In this document: piece after piece, positions 23,627-37,013 of the stretch
Position numbering within the stretch: the first letter of the stretch is position 1
Layout: the number at the start of each line of letters is the position of its first letter
Assembly (NCBI RefSeq): GCF_000002425.4
Contig: NC_037265.1
Coordinates: forward strand, 1,515,893 to 1,579,892
Source of the DNA: Physcomitrium patens
Taxonomy: Eukaryota; Streptophyta; Bryopsida; Funariales; Funariaceae
Length of the DNA stretch: 64,000 nucleotides
Reading direction: 5' to 3'
The notes under the pieces: model-generated
The model's database searches: none
Seen by the model: the letters and a program-made list of their open reading frames with translations, nothing else
What the model was told of the DNA's origin: nothing
Program-made: the position numbers and the translations under genes

Positions 23627-24187
23627 TGTCAAGGACAAGAACTCGATGAAAAAACAATCCAGATAAGTGAGCCTTTACGTAAAGAAAGGTAACAAAATAT
23701 AAATAAATAAGTATGTATATTGAAAGAGAAACTAGAATGGCTATTGCTAAAAGACAAGAAAACTAGAGACCCTTGAAACTAGACTAGAAGCAAGAAAGAA
23801 GTTGACAAGAGTGAAGAAGCCTTCACTCTTGTCTCTATATATACTATCTAACTAGGGGCTATGTGGCGACGTTCTATAGGACCTCTAATATGTGTTGACT
23901 TTGTAGGACATTTGCCTTGACTTACAAGGCAAGTTTTTCTACGTGTGGGCTACATAATTAGCTTGATCTTCAAGCTAACAACATGTGTGGCACATGGCTA
24001 ACTTGTTGACCACGTTTCTAATCCAAAAAGTCAATTAAAGACACCTATGAAGTCAAAGCAGCATCTATGAAGCTTCTTAAAAGCTTATATATTAAATATT
24101 ATAGAATTAATTTACTTTTATTTATTTTTACTTACTTCTACCTATTTGTATATGTAATTACTAGCTTACATGAGTATGTCCATGACA
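23627..24187 (-). repeat. 5' LTR of element B
   Basis: It starts TGTCAAGGACAAG on the plus strand, ends GTCCATGACA and matches 1181-1740. A TATATATA box at about 23837-23846 on the transcribed strand is a likely promoter element. Confidence 0.9.
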
Positions 24188-24576
24188 TGGACATGAGTCA
24201 TGAGGTCTTCACCTTCATCTATCTTGCAACTAAAGAATTTCTTCCTTATGAAGATGATATTGGACAAGTTCTTGCTTTCATATATATTGCAAAGAGTCTT
24301 CCATGCTTCTGCTCGTCCTTTGTGAGAAATAATGTGAGAAAAGTTGGCTTCATCCAAATTGATGGCAATCATGCCAAAAGCCTTTTTTTTATATCTTTTG
24401 AAGTCCTTCTTCTTCTTAGCATCAGCATGCATACTTGGAGGCTCTTCACTTTCATCTACAATATCCCAAAGGTCCAAAGATGCCAAAAAAAGCTCCATTT
24501 TGACCTTTCAATGGTAGAAATTGTTACCTCTAAACTTCTCAATTACTCTCAAATCTTCACCCTCACTAGAAGCCAT
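24188..24576 (-). pseudogene. Ty1/copia gag N-terminal half
   Basis: The ATG at 24576 starts a gag reading MASSEGEDLRVIEKFRGNNF, typical of plant copia elements. The next conserved Trp codon has become TGA. After it 24498-24188 is open, with MELFLASLDLWDIVD and RKKFFSCKIDEGEDL. The frame runs into the B LTR at 24188 and resumes on the other side at 1180 (NKVKALANQ), proving that the two halves were once one gene. Confidence 0.85.
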
Positions 24577-25377
24577 GTCTAAGCAGAGATCTATAAAAAA
24601 AATATCAAGAAAAGTAATCTCTACGTGCTTAAAATCACCAAAGTAATTTTCGACTAGCAAAATCTCAAAATTCCCTCTTGTGAACAAATGAGTTTTTCTT
24701 CACTCCAAATACTTTCAACTCAACTTTCAAAGCTTCTAACAAGTATGTGTATTCCAATCAGCCTCACCATTAAGTTTTCTAAGTCATAAAACTCACTTTC
24801 TCACTAAAACTTTTACAACACCAAAGATACTATCGAGGTCTTTGTATAAGGTCTTAGTCACTCAATCGTAGGATTTAAGAACCTTCAAACAGATATTAAG
24901 AATTTATAAGGCCCAAATCAGAAGCTCCACAAGCCAAGACACAAGATTAGATCATACAAATCCTAACATCAACAAATACCATAAGATCTATTCTACACAA
25001 GAACAACAACCAGTAAATAACTTCAACTTACTTAAATAGCACAACAAAGTGTGTGTGGGCCCATAACCTATTGAATAAATACAATAAATAAAACATAAGT
25101 AAGTAAAAAATAGCAAGGTTAGATATAAGAAAACTGTGGAATGAGATACCTCTCACTTCCAACACTCTTTACTTCTAGGTAGAGTTTACATCCATTTTTT
25201 ACTAGACTTCATCTTACTTTCATCCAACTAAATCCTAGATTCCTCTTAAACTAGCTGCCACTTTAAATCCTAGCTGCCACCTATAACTTTCCTTCATCTT
25301 TTTGCTACCCTTTGACCATTAGCAACTTATTTAAAATAATATCTTTTACCTTCTAACTTATTCTCTATTTACTTTAA
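24577..25377. other. No gene recognised; possible copia leader/LTR
   Basis: AT-rich sequence between the copia gag start and a C-family fragment. By position it should contain the copia leader and its 5' LTR, but I found neither a convincing primer site nor a second copy of an LTR. Confidence 0.4.
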
Positions 25378-27535
25378 CAAAACTATCATTGATGACCTTT
25401 GTTTCCATCTGAGTTGCACTAATATATAATTGTTCCAAAACAAGAAGATAAGATGTTGCATCTTGAACAAAAAAAAATTATTCCATTCTCACATCACTAA
25501 TTTGAACTTTCTCATTTGAACAAGCACCATATAATTCACCTTGCATATTATTAGCAACTTATATTATCCATCCATATTCCATATCAATTGGTCAACTTTA
25601 TTTCATGTAAAGATCTTTTGACATAAGATTTGTTTCTAAATTTTGGTCAAACAAAGCAACAACTAATTCATCCATATCTCCAACCTTTACTAATGCTTCT
25701 ATAGTTCCTTTAGTCCAATACTTTTGAATATAATGACTTAAAATTTCTTTATTCTTATTACTTTGATCATGAAAACATACGCTTTGATTATGACTCCTTT
25801 CTTCACTTATTAATTATTTGTAATAATTTTCAAATTCATCTTCTTTATTATTATATACGCATGTATCAATAGCATGATTCAATCCACCTTCATCTATTAA
25901 TTTCCTCTTTTATTTATTAATATCAATAATGACATCATAGAATTTTTTCTTGGTAATTTTCAAAATCTTCTTCAATATAAACTCAATCTTAGCATTGAGC
26001 ACATGTTCTTCAAGTATTTCTTTTAAATTTGTTATTGCTTCAATATCAAACAATAATTTGTATGTTGATGACTTATATTTCTTCCTGTGACTTTTGGTTT
26101 TTTCTTTAATGTTGCTAGAGCATCCTCTATCAGTAATTCTTGTGAAGCTATTTCAGAAGCCTTGTCTCCTTGAGTTTGTATCTTGGAAGTACTTTCTTTT
26201 CTTATGTCCTCAAAATCTCGCCTCTTCTTCTCTTTTAATAAAGATTTATGTTGATTTTTAGCAATATAGGCATGTATTGACAAAACTTCTATAAGATCCT
26301 CCTAATTTGTAGCTCCATGAATCGTAGTAGTATTCTTCAACAATGCTTCCTATGGCATCTTTTTTTTTTGCATTGTAGAAATAATGGAAGACCAAAGTCT
26401 ACTTGGTACAATTTTTCCAAACAAATCTTGGTTGCCATTATCATCCACTTTAGTACCATAACTTATAGCTTCCATTGCTACAACCTCATGAATATCTAAA
26501 TAATTCTTAACCAATACTTTCATACCTCTTTTACTAAATTTGGTTTGAAGAACATTACCAATATCCTTCAACACCACCTTTCTATATTTCTAAAAAATAA
26601 TATCTTATTGCACCATTTCATTGAATTTACCACAATCTTTTCAAGAATAAAAATCATCATCATATCAAATATATCTTTGTACATACTCTTGCTTAGAAAT
26701 AGCCTTTGAACTTATTGTAGAAATCTTCTCCTCAAGTCTTGTAAGTTTAATTTAAAGATCTTGTATCTCATGTCTTTTTTTTTTTTTGATGTACTCCTTG
26801 GCAGTTGGACAATAGATACTATGGATCATGAAATATGTACTTGATTTTTAGGTACTTGTCTAATTCCCTGCATTCCAATCCTATTCTTCCTTCTTTTCTT
26901 CTTTGCAAATAATCTCACATTATCTTCGATTTCTTTATATTTTATTGTCAATCCTTCATCTTCTTCTTTATCTTCAAGAAGAACTTCCAACTTCTCTTGC
27001 AATTCTCCATTAGCTGCTTGAAGAAATAATTCAACCTTGTTTGGATTCATAGTTAATTTTTTCATCTTTTATAATTAAGAATATTGCCTCTCAAACTCCC
27101 TCAAAAGCTTCATAGCTTTTAAATTCTTATTATGCCGCTCAATCCATTCTAAAAATGATTTCTTAGTGACTCAATCAATATCCTCTCAAAAACATTCATC
27201 CTTTAATGCATGTAAAAATGACTTATATGAATCTCCAAAATACTCCATAATTGATTTAATATGTTTTCTTATCTCTGATATTGTAGCAAGTTCAAATAGG
27301 TCAATCATCTTTTTTTTGGAAATCCAATTCAATTCTATTTCTTACATATAATATCTCAAATATTTTGAAATACATCTTCCATCAAATTGGTCAATTTTAT
27401 TAATTATTGCTTCCAATACTTTGGTTGCTAAAGCTTCTTTGTGGTTATTGCCTTATTGCTATTGCATAAATAATGTAAATGCTTGAAACATATTTGTAGT
27501 ATTTGAATCAAAGTACATACCTTATCAACCAATAG
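25378..27535 (-). pseudogene. Decayed gag-protease fragment of the element C family
   Basis: Minus-strand pieces match element C in order: gag (EALATKVLEAIINKIDQF near 27420-27370; LTMNPNKVELFLQAANGELQ near 27060-27000), the post-knuckle region (LQTKFSKRGMKVLVKNYLDI near 26550-26490; HAYIAKNQH near 26275) and protease (LMSKDLYMK near 25620; GELYGAC near 25535; ATSYLLVLEQLYISATQMET near 25460-25400). Stops and shifts are frequent. The protease active-site region is lost (D-Q-N in place of D-H-G). It ends abruptly near 25378, inside the protease. It is clearly older than element C. Confidence 0.8.
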
Positions 27536-28603
27536 AAAATCTACTTGTAGCTCTAATTAAAGATCTAATTAAAGCTGGACTTGAAGATCCACTTAAAGCT
27601 CCATTCAAAGCTCTATCAAAAACTCTAATTTCATCCTTCTTGCATTCTTGTGCTATCAATTCTATTAAATTACATATACAATTGAACACCTTTTTTTCAA
27701 ACTTTCAAATTATGTTACAACTTTTGTTTTATTATTTGTTATCTTGTTTAATAATGAACTGGGCACATAGCTCTAGAAGATAAGTTTTATTTTACAAGTA
27801 ACTAGAATCCGTAATAGATTTCATCCATATTAGAAGAATGCTATTTGAATTTTAATTGATAAAAATTTAATGCTAGTATAAAGTATTTGAACACACTCTT
27901 TTTAGAAACCACAACTATATATAAATCCCAATTGTCTTATTACTTTCATAATTAGGAATTTTTATTTTTCTTTGTAAGTAGTAAAAAATCTAAAAACTTT
28001 ATTGATGTCACTTAGATGTCATATTGAGATTTAATGTAGATATTCTTGTAGAAATTTCTTCTTCTTCAACTATTAATATCTACTCAAAATTAACATGTAG
28101 CTTCATCTTCAAGTCTTCTTAAACTACGCCAAATTTCTTCTTAATCTAACTATTAGATCTTTAAATATCATAGAAATCTTATTCAATTTCAAATTGCCAA
28201 CTTTGAATACCTGCTTATACCAAAATCTAAATATCTCTCAATTGCACTATTAGATTATACCAAAATTTACATATACTTAGTACATCCAATTATGCAAGCA
28301 CTATTAAATTTTAAACTATAAATGTCACACTAAATTTATAAACTAGCAAAGATTGCTAGCTCTAATTCTATTGTACAAATCCCAAGTCAATGATACAAAA
28401 TCTGATTTTGAACAATAATTGCAAATTCATTTTAAATTCTATGAAAACAAGTCTTATATCTTTGAAATCAACCTAAAGCTAACTCAACAATTTTAATTGT
28501 GGATTTTTGAATGCTCCCATACTTTGGCCTAAGCAGCCATTTTAGTGATTAGAGGTTTGTTTTCAACTCTATTCCACAAATAGCTTACTCCTAAGTATCA
28601 ATC
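27536..28603. other. No gene recognised; AT-rich sequence
   Basis: By position, right of the C-family gag start, this might be leader and LTR of that decayed element, but I could not align it convincingly with the C LTR. Short repeated words (AAAGCTC and AATTAAAG) occur near 27545-27615. Confidence 0.35.
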
Positions 28604-29161
28604 TATCAAGGACAAGAACTTGATAAAAATAAATAAGCAAGTGAGACTTTTTTCAAAGAAAGATGAAAAAATAGAAATAACTCAATATGTATATTAAGAA
28701 AGAAATTAAAATGGCTATTGCCAAAAGAAAAGAAAACTAGAGACCCTTGAAACTAGACTAGAAGCAAGAAAAGACTTGACAAGAGTGAAGAAGGCTTCAC
28801 TCTTGTCTCTATATATACTATCTAACTAAGAGCTAAGTGGTGATGTTTTCTGGAACCTCCAATATGCGTTGACTTTGTAGGACACATGCCTTCACTTACA
28901 AGGCAAGTTTTTGTACGCATGGGCCACATAGTTAGCTTGGTCTTCAAGGTAACAACATGTGTGGCACATGGCCAACTTGTTGACCACGTTTCTAATCCAA
29001 AAAGTCAATTATAGACACCTATAAAATCAAAGTTGTGTCTATGAAGCTTTTAAGAAGCTACTATAGCAAGTATTATAGAATTAACTTACTTTTATTTATT
29101 TTTACTTACTTCTATCTATTTATACATGTAATTATTAGTTTACATGCATATGTCCACAACA
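28604..29161 (-). repeat. Solo LTR of the A/B family
   Basis: A complete LTR in minus orientation (plus-strand start TATCAAGGACAAG, end GTCCACAACA) has no attached internal region. It is flanked on both sides by CAATC (28599-28603 and 29162-29166), a perfect target duplication. This is the signature of recombination between the two LTRs of a full element. Confidence 0.88.
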
Positions 29162-29484
29162 CAATCTAACCTATCTTAGGAATTTTTTAGCCTGATCATA
29201 TCTTCAACTTATTGCTAGTATCAATCATATTAATTATTTATCTCTTTTAATCTATTTTTATTAATTTATAGCCTTTATAATATAATAAAAGAATTTCTAG
29301 TAGACTAGAAGGTAAAATTATTAACCAACCTTTAATCTATTAGCTATTAAGATAAAAAAAATAAACTAAGAGGCTTTTATAAAAGCTAGGTTTGAATATC
29401 TTGAATTACTATTGAATCAAGATGATTAGATATTAATTAGAAATTTCTTTTTAATTATATTTTTATCATATAGTCATATTACAA
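29162..29484. other. No gene recognised
   Basis: AT-rich spacer between the solo LTR duplication and the decayed element G. I see nothing codable in it. Confidence 0.4.
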
Positions 29485-32400
29485 CATGACACCATTGTAT
29501 TCTAGGCAAACTTTGCCAATGGAAAAAGAATCATCCAATCAATTTGTTGGTAGTCAATAGTAAACATCAAATACTTTTCAAAAACTTTATTAATACGCTC
29601 TATTTATCCATTAATTCGAGGATTAAAGGCCAATGATAATTTTTTATCTATCTTTAAAATCTTGAAATGGATTTTCTAAAATTTTAATAAAAATTGAATC
29701 TATCTATTTAATAAAATATCTTTGGATAATCTATATTTATAATAGATGTTTTTTAAAAAAAAATTAGCTATTTTTTTATATGTAATAGATTTTGTACACA
29801 ATACAAAATATGCCATTTTGATAAAATGATGTATTATTACAAATATAAAATTATAAAAACTTGAAATTAGAAGATCTATGATATATTCCATAGAAATAGA
29901 AGGCCATAGTTGTTTGGGTATAGGCAATGGTTGAAAAAGTTTATATGATTAATAATAAAGATTTTTTGACCTTAAACAAATATCACATGATTGAACAAAG
30001 TCTTTTAGTGCCTTTCATATTTGTGGCCACCAAATATCTCTAGGTATAAGCTTGAACATCTATTGTATCCAAAATATGTGGTTGTTAGAAATTCATAATA
30101 TGCTTGAAGAACACATAAATATACTTTGTCTTCTATAATGTATAATCATTTTTTGAAGTATATTAAATTATTCTTAAACTCAAAATTAGAAGTATTATAA
30201 AATTTAGAAGAATTATTCTTAATATCATAAACATGAGGATTAGAAGACATACTTGATTAGATTTTTTTTACAAAGATTGAATCAATAGTCAATGTTTATT
30301 TTATTGCTCAAAGATAGAAATTTTGTGGCTTAAAGAAAATTGTTCTTTATTAATTAAAAGATGTTTATCTTTTTTTTGGTACAAAATAAGAACATCTAGA
30401 AAAGACGTTTAACAAACCTAGTTGTATTCCAAGTCAATAAGTGATCTTGAAATCAAATCTTGACAAAGACATATTCCAATGGATTTGGTGATAATTTAAA
30501 ATATGTCTTGATATAAAATATTTAAGATTCTTATGGTCCATATAATTAATAATTTGCTTAGAAGTGCCTTCTAAATAATGGTGCTATTCTTGAAATAAAT
30601 CCATAATTATAAAAAGTTCTTTATTATGAATCTCCTAATTAATCTTAGCTACTGAAAACTTTCTTAATTAAAAAGCTATTGAGTGAAGTTTATCATCTAT
30701 TCCTATTTATAACAATACAGTACCCAAAATAAAGTTTGATGCATTTATTTCTATAAAGAATGGCTTAGAAAAGTTGATGCAATATAAGATTGGTGCAAAA
30801 GTGAAGGCTATCTTCAAAACTTCAAATATTGCTTTTGCTTCTTGATTCTATTGAAGTTTGTCTTTACAAGTCAAATATATAAGTAAAGCTATAATTTTAC
30901 AAGAGTCTTCATAAAGATTTGATAGTAGTTGATAAATCTCAAAAAACATTGGATATCTCTTATAGTTTTTGAATTCTTCTAATTCACAATGGTTTGAATT
31001 TTTTTACGATCCATTATAAGTCTATCATTTGAAATGATGTATCTTAAGAAGTTGAGTAGAGTAGTATGAAATATACACTTTTCTATCTTGACATAGAGTC
31101 TTGTATCTCTTAGTTTTTGTAAGTCATGATGAACGTGAAGTTTATATTTTTATGTATTTTTAGAATAGATTATGATGTCATCTAGGTAATAAACAACAAA
31201 ATCACCTAAAAACTCTCAAAAGACATCATTTATTAGATGTTGAAAAACTTTTGGTACATTTGTAAGTCCAAAAGGCATGATGTTATATTTGAAATGTCCA
31301 TACCTAATTCGAAACACAGACTTTTATTCATCTTCTTTTTTGATGCATACTAGATTGTATGCTCCTCATAGAACTATTTTTGTATAGATCTTAGCTTGAT
31401 TCAATTGATCAAGAAGTCCAAATATCAAAGATAACAAGTATTTATTTTTTATGGTGATTTTGTTGAATCCTTGATAATTGACACATATCTATAATGATTC
31501 ATCTTTTCTTTATAAATAAAATTGAAGCTCTTGCTAGAGATTTAAAATAGTATATGAAGTTCTTAGCTAGATTTTCTTCTATATATTTCTTGAGTTCAAC
31601 TAACTTATTTTGTGATAAATTGTAGATTGGTCCAAATAGAGGTTGAACTTTTTCTTGAAGATCAATTGAGAAGTGACAAGGATGATATTTTGAAAGAATA
31701 TCTATATTTGTTTTTTAAATATATCTTTAAAATCTTGATATTAGCTTGAAATGCTAGTTAAAGTCTTTTTATCATTAAAAATAGGTGCAACATAAATGAC
31801 ACAAAGTTATCCTTCTTTTGCAGCATGTAAGAAAGTTCTTGCCTCTACAAATATAAGTTTAGTTATACTAAATCTATGACTTTCTTCTTCATTAAGTACA
31901 CTCTTAGTTATACTTTCAAAAAAATTAAAACTACAAGAAATCCAATCTATTTTAGAATTATATTTTTTTAATTATGATAAACTTTAAATAACTAGATTAA
32001 AGGGATATCTAATGATATTAAATATTATAAAGCTATTATGACCATTAAATTTTTACTTCTATAAGAAAGATTTCATAAGTAATATCTCATGAAGACAATG
32101 GACCACCATCTATGACTTCTACATGAAAATATTTAGTTTTCTTCACTAAAAGTATACTATGTCTTTAAATAAATTCTTTATCTAAAGAATATACTATGAC
32201 TCTTGAATCTAATAAGGCATAGGCTTTGTAATTTTTAGGTCCTAAAATAATATTTATTATAAAACAAGGAGACTGTTCACAGGAGAAAATAAGACCTTCA
32301 TTAGGTATTGTATAAGGTTCTAGCCGTATGGTGCCTATTGTTTCTAGAAAAATTTTTTTTTTGACATATTATTTTTTTGATAACCACACTCCTCATTTTA

Positions 32401-33330
32401 TAGTTGCAAAGCTTCTTTAAAAAATGTTGAGCAGTATGTTTAGGTTCTCCATAATACGAGCACAATCTTTTCGGACAATGATAAGTCTTTTCTTGCTCAA
32501 TAAGAGATTTGAAATATACAGCATCAATTTACATATCCTCTACTTTTAAATGTATGTATTAAAAAAATATTGGTATTGCCATTGATTTACAGTAATGTTG
32601 AGGTACACTTATGCAACTCTCAAATCAAAATTAGAAAAGTCAATAGTCACACTTTACAGCAAAGTCAATTGCTTGATTCAATGTTTAAGGATCAAATAAG
32701 TTGAGCTTCAATTTTTCTACCTAATATTATAATTTTTAGAAAAATTGACTAACAAATACATCATCCTACTTGATATTAGTTGCAAGTTGTCGAAACTGTG
32801 AAGCGTATAATATTACTAATGGGTTGCTTTCTTACAAAATATGGATCTTATTGCTTGTAACATGAATTACATCATATTCTTTATATATAGATCAAAATTT
32901 CATCAAAAAAAACCTTTAGATTATCCAATATTAGATCTTATTGTTTAAAAAAAGATGAAAACCATAATAATACTAAATTTCAAAGGAGTGTACTAATGAA
33001 TCCAACCTATGATCTTGAAGTTGGATAGCTTTGAAGTTGAGGTTTAATCATAAATTATATTTGATTGATAAATTCTCAAAATTTAGATCTTATGCCATCA
33101 AACTTCTCGGTTACTGCAACTCTTGGTTCTTTAATACTAGAAGAATGTTCCACCATAGGAAAAGAGACATAATTTAGTGCAAATATTGAAGTAATTTCAA
33201 TCATTTGTATATCTTTATTCCCTGATATTCTTATTACTCCTTATGATGGTAAATTGAGTTGATGCATTGTAAGCATTAACATCCTCAATTGCTCTTGCAT
33301 TTGTACTATTGCACTCTTCATTTCAAAAAG
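29485..33330 (-). pseudogene. Element G: heavily decayed A/B-family gypsy internal region
   Basis: On the minus strand, in order from right to left: the gag start near 33320 (EMKSAIVQMQEQLR), a knuckle region near 32460, protease near 32200-31940, RT near 31660-30960 (PFGLTN context and YYLDDI near 31180), RNase H near 30800-30400 and integrase near 30060-29485 (LWPSISMEYIIDL). Nearly every frame is broken, and A/T substitutions are frequent. The element begins inside the integrase core on the left; its integrase C-terminus, chromodomain, post-pol frame and 3' LTR are missing. Confidence 0.8.
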
Positions 33331-33551
33331 ACCTGCTATAATAGTATTTAGAGAAGAGAAGATGTCAAATTTTGCTCAAGACAAATAGAAGAGAGGATTT
33401 GAGAATAAAGAAAATAATAAATATAATATCAATTTAAAACGGAGTAATCCACAACTTCTAATATACTCAGGTCTTATAAAGAGAAAAAAGTAATCCACTC
33501 TTAATCAAGTAAAGATAAAGCTTTGATATTATAAGTATACTCTTATCAATA

Positions 33552-34102
33552 TATCAAAGACAAGAACTCGATGAAAGTAAATAAATAAGTGAAACTTTTT
33601 CAAAAAAGTATGATAAAATGAAAATAAGAAAGTATGTATATTAAAAAGAAATTGGAATGGCCATTGCCAAAAGATAAGAAAACTAGAGACTCTTGAAATC
33701 AAACTACAAGCAAAAAAAGAATTGATAAGAATAAAGAAGGCTTCATTCTTACCTCTATATATATACTATCTTCTTGGAATCTATAGGACCTCTAACATGT
33801 ATTGACTTTGCAAGTGACATATCTTAACTTACAAGACAAGTTTTCAATGTGTACGCCACATAGTTAGCTTGTTCTGCAAGCTATCTACACATGTGACACA
33901 TGGCTAAATTTTTGACCAAGTTTCTAATCTTAAAATCAACTATAAATATGTGTAAAGTTAAAATTGTATCTATGAAGCTTCTAAAAAGCTTTTTTAGAAG
34001 ATATTATGAAATTAATCTACTTATATCTACTTTTACATACTTGTACCTAATCATATAGGTAACTACCAAAGTAAGTATATTCATGATAATTTGTCCATGA
34101 TA
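33552..34102 (-). repeat. LTR of the A/B family at element G
   Basis: The plus-strand start is TATCAAAGACAAGAACTCG and the end is GTCCATGATA, both one or two steps from the family consensus. It is the 5' LTR of element G on the left and is also followed on the right by pol sequence of the same family. Confidence 0.82.
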
Positions 34103-34104
34103 CT

Positions 34105-34690
34105 TGATTATTATCCACTTTTATAAAAGGATGTAGCATTCTTCTTCTTCTGGAGATATTCATTATTTTTTATGGCTAAAGAAGAGATATGTAGAATTTG
34201 AGATGGATCTTCATAGACTCTAGTAGATATAATTAATATGCATTCACATTGATTTTTTGTCATTCTTAAACTTTCTTTAATTGTGCATTCATTGTTACAT
34301 GTAGCTTTGATAAACAGTTTGCTAAATCTTCTACAATAAGATTATCAACTTTTGAAAAGTCAAAAGAATCAAATCATGGATGAAAATCATAATTGGCAAA
34401 GAAAAGTATTCGTTGAACAAAAGAATGTACCAAATTATTATATGCAAACTCTGCCAATGACAAAAGAATTGTCCAATCATCTTGATAATAGTTGATGGTA
34501 CATCTCAAAATACTGTTCGAAAATTTGATTAATTCGTTTAGTTTGTCCATTAGTTTGAGGATGATAAGTCAAAAGAGCTTCATATCCACTTTTAAAATCT
34601 TAAAAAGAGTTCTTCAAAATCTTGATGCAAATTGAGTCACCTTATGCAATATAATATCCTTAAGCAATTCATGATAAAAAAGTTGTAACC
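34105..34690 (-). pseudogene. Element H: integrase fragment of the A/B family
   Basis: The minus strand contains integrase-core sequence (AEFAYNN near 34455; TQFAS near 34635) and a C-terminal part (ESMKIHLKFYISLL near 34220-34180) ending at VDNN right beside the LTR. In the complete relatives the chromodomain and post-pol frame come next, so about 0.8 kb is missing between this fragment and the LTR. Confidence 0.75.
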
Positions 34691-35724
34691 TTTCTATTCT
34701 TCACTTACTTTCTTATTGTGTAGTTAATTCTCCTCCTTCTTTTTGATGTATGCTTCTTCTAGCATTTACACCTTTGATTATGTAGTATTGATTCCATTGC
34801 TAGTATCATTGCTAAGTCTCCTTGGATTAGGCTATATATACCTCTTTGTTTATTGCATACAATTGTTATACTATATTTCATTTTGATCCATCATATTTGT
34901 CCTTCTGTAATTACAATAATGTCCTTCTACAATAAGCATATATTGCATTGTAAGTCTAACTTAAAACACTTTGTGCTTTCTACAAAAAAATTAGAATTTA
35001 AGAATTTTCATACTTTTCATAAAATTGTTACATAAAATAATATATATACATATTTAATATAAGACTCCAATGCATAGTATTCTTTCATCATCCAAAAGGA
35101 TCAATACCACATTATTTGTTTGAATTGGTCTAAATTTAAATCAAACTAATATATAAAATATTTATTTATATATTTTTTAATATTTATAAAAAAAATAAAC
35201 TAATTGTAGAGAATAACACAAATAATGATTTTTAGCTCTTTAAAAATCTTCATAGTTACATAAAAGAAAATAAGATTAAATATTTTATATTTTAAAGAAA
35301 AATTTGTTCAAATGTTTTTATAATAGAAGAACAAAACATGTATCCATCTCATCTTTATTTGTATCAACTTCTAAGCTAAATGTTTGTTTATCTTTTGGTT
35401 CACAAGGAGTTTGTATTATGATATAATTTTTATAGTATTGTATTCTTATTATAAATCATCTTATTTAAAGAATGTCATATATCAAATTAAAAAATATTGA
35501 CAACAAAAATTTTAAAGTGATATTTAAGATATATAGAATATTATCAAAATCAACTATAAAAATAAAACTTTTACACTTTCTTTATCTTAGAATTCCAAAA
35601 AAATGACTTAATTAAAATTAACAATAAAAAATCATAAAATAAAAAAAATTCAACTATATACAATAAAATTAATAAAACATGGTTTTTATAAATTTTAAAT
35701 AATATATGTATATTAAGTTAATTA

Positions 35725-35728
<4 letters not shown>

Positions 35729-35755
<27 letters not shown>
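35729..35755. repeat. (TA)n microsatellite
   Basis: About 13 uninterrupted TA units. Confidence 0.95.
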
Positions 35756-35759
<4 letters not shown>

Positions 35760-35909
35760 AATATTTTGGTATTGTTGAAGCTATTTTAAAAAGGTTTTTG
35801 ATAAACTAATAATTGTCATATTTAGATAAGCAAAAGATGACAAAAATTGTTATTTTAGATAGAAGTTTCTTGGTTAGTTAGTTTTTCTTAATGCTAATCT
35901 AATAGTATT

Positions 35910-35916
<7 letters not shown>

Positions 35917-35949
<33 letters not shown>
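35917..35949. repeat. (AT)n microsatellite
   Basis: About 16 uninterrupted AT units. Confidence 0.95.
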
Positions 35950-35956
<7 letters not shown>

Positions 35957-37013
35957 ATAAATAAATATTTTCTAATATCTAAAACACCTTCAACATGCCT
36001 TAATTTGACAATTATAAGAATAACCTTAAAAATAATCAATTGGTAGTAAATACTTGACAATTTTACTTAGTTTTGATTTTCTGGAATAGTAATAAACTCA
36101 GCTTACTCTAGTTGTCTTTTTATTCAAAAGAAGGTTTGTGAGATAATAGAATAATAAAAATTATTATTATTATTTAGATACATGCTTCAGTCATAATTTA
36201 TTATTAGATATATGCTTCAGTCATAATTTTTGTGACATCACAGGAAATGTTGTTGTTGTAATTTTGCTGCAAAGCAAATCAAATGCTGGACTTAAGACAG
36301 TAGACCTGCGGTCAGTCGACACATCCTCGACTTCAATTCCTTCTTGACATTGACAATCCGTGTCCATCTGGCGCATTCTTGATACATACATACATGATGT
36401 TAGGAGTGAGCACTGTGAGACCCAGAAATTCATAGGAGAAACTAGTTAACCATCTCAGTGAATACAAATCATAGAAAAGAAACACCGAATCTCAAGCATG
36501 AAACAGAATCAAGCAAGTGCCCACTCAGTGCCCAATCTGTGTCACCGCTTCCACAAACCCAAGCATCAATCCCACTGCTGTGCCTGTTTTCGTTGATCAG
36601 AAACATCTGCGCGTGTTCTTTAGACTCAATATGAATCAGTGTGGGAGGTTTCCCGCGATTTTCTTTGATGGGTTCAGTTTCAAATCATTCATATTCTCCG
36701 GTCAATGATGCATTCAACCAGAAAATGGAATCGAGAATCCACAAAAAGAGCTTGACTCGGCGAGGAAAGCCGCACTGCTTCCTGTGAATAACATCAACAA
36801 TTTGCCTTTCTAACGAACCTGCAGTCTCGATCCGAGCCTCAGGATCACGCCAATGGAACCGACTCCCAACCACCAGGCTCGAGCCTTAGGCTCGGGCCGG
36901 AGCTGGGACAAGAACCCATCCAGTCGGGATCATTGCCGGGGAAGAGTGTTAGGATTTCGCAGGCCCCTGTTTGGTGATTATGGCCTGGTTATGGCGATGC
37001 TGCGATCGTAGGA

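Larger units (their letters stand above)
1181..24187 (-). mobile_element. Element B: Ty3/gypsy chromodomain LTR retrotransposon, interrupted by elements C and D
   Basis: The 3' LTR is on the left (1181-1740) and the 5' LTR on the right (23627-24187). B-derived internal DNA lies at 1741-3052, 11601-14391 and 22456-23626, which adds up to about 5.27 kb, essentially the internal length of the uninterrupted relative A. Order on the minus strand is gag, protease, reverse transcriptase, RNase H, integrase with chromodomain, then a small extra frame. Flanks TTGAC (1176-1180) and TGGAC (24188-24192) are a target duplication with one mismatch, and the copia gag frame resumes across the two sides. The two LTRs show roughly fifty differences by eye, so the insertion is not recent. 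Confidence 0.9.
34691..36179. other. AT-rich sequence without recognised genes
   Basis: Very AT-rich DNA with two dinucleotide runs (listed separately). I see no retroelement homology and no credible coding frame. Confidence 0.45.

Noticed and set aside
24067-24582. A 171-codon plus-strand frame rich in Phe, Leu and Ile
   Set aside because: It runs from the B LTR into the antisense of copia gag; the hydrophobicity comes from AT-rich antisense sequence.
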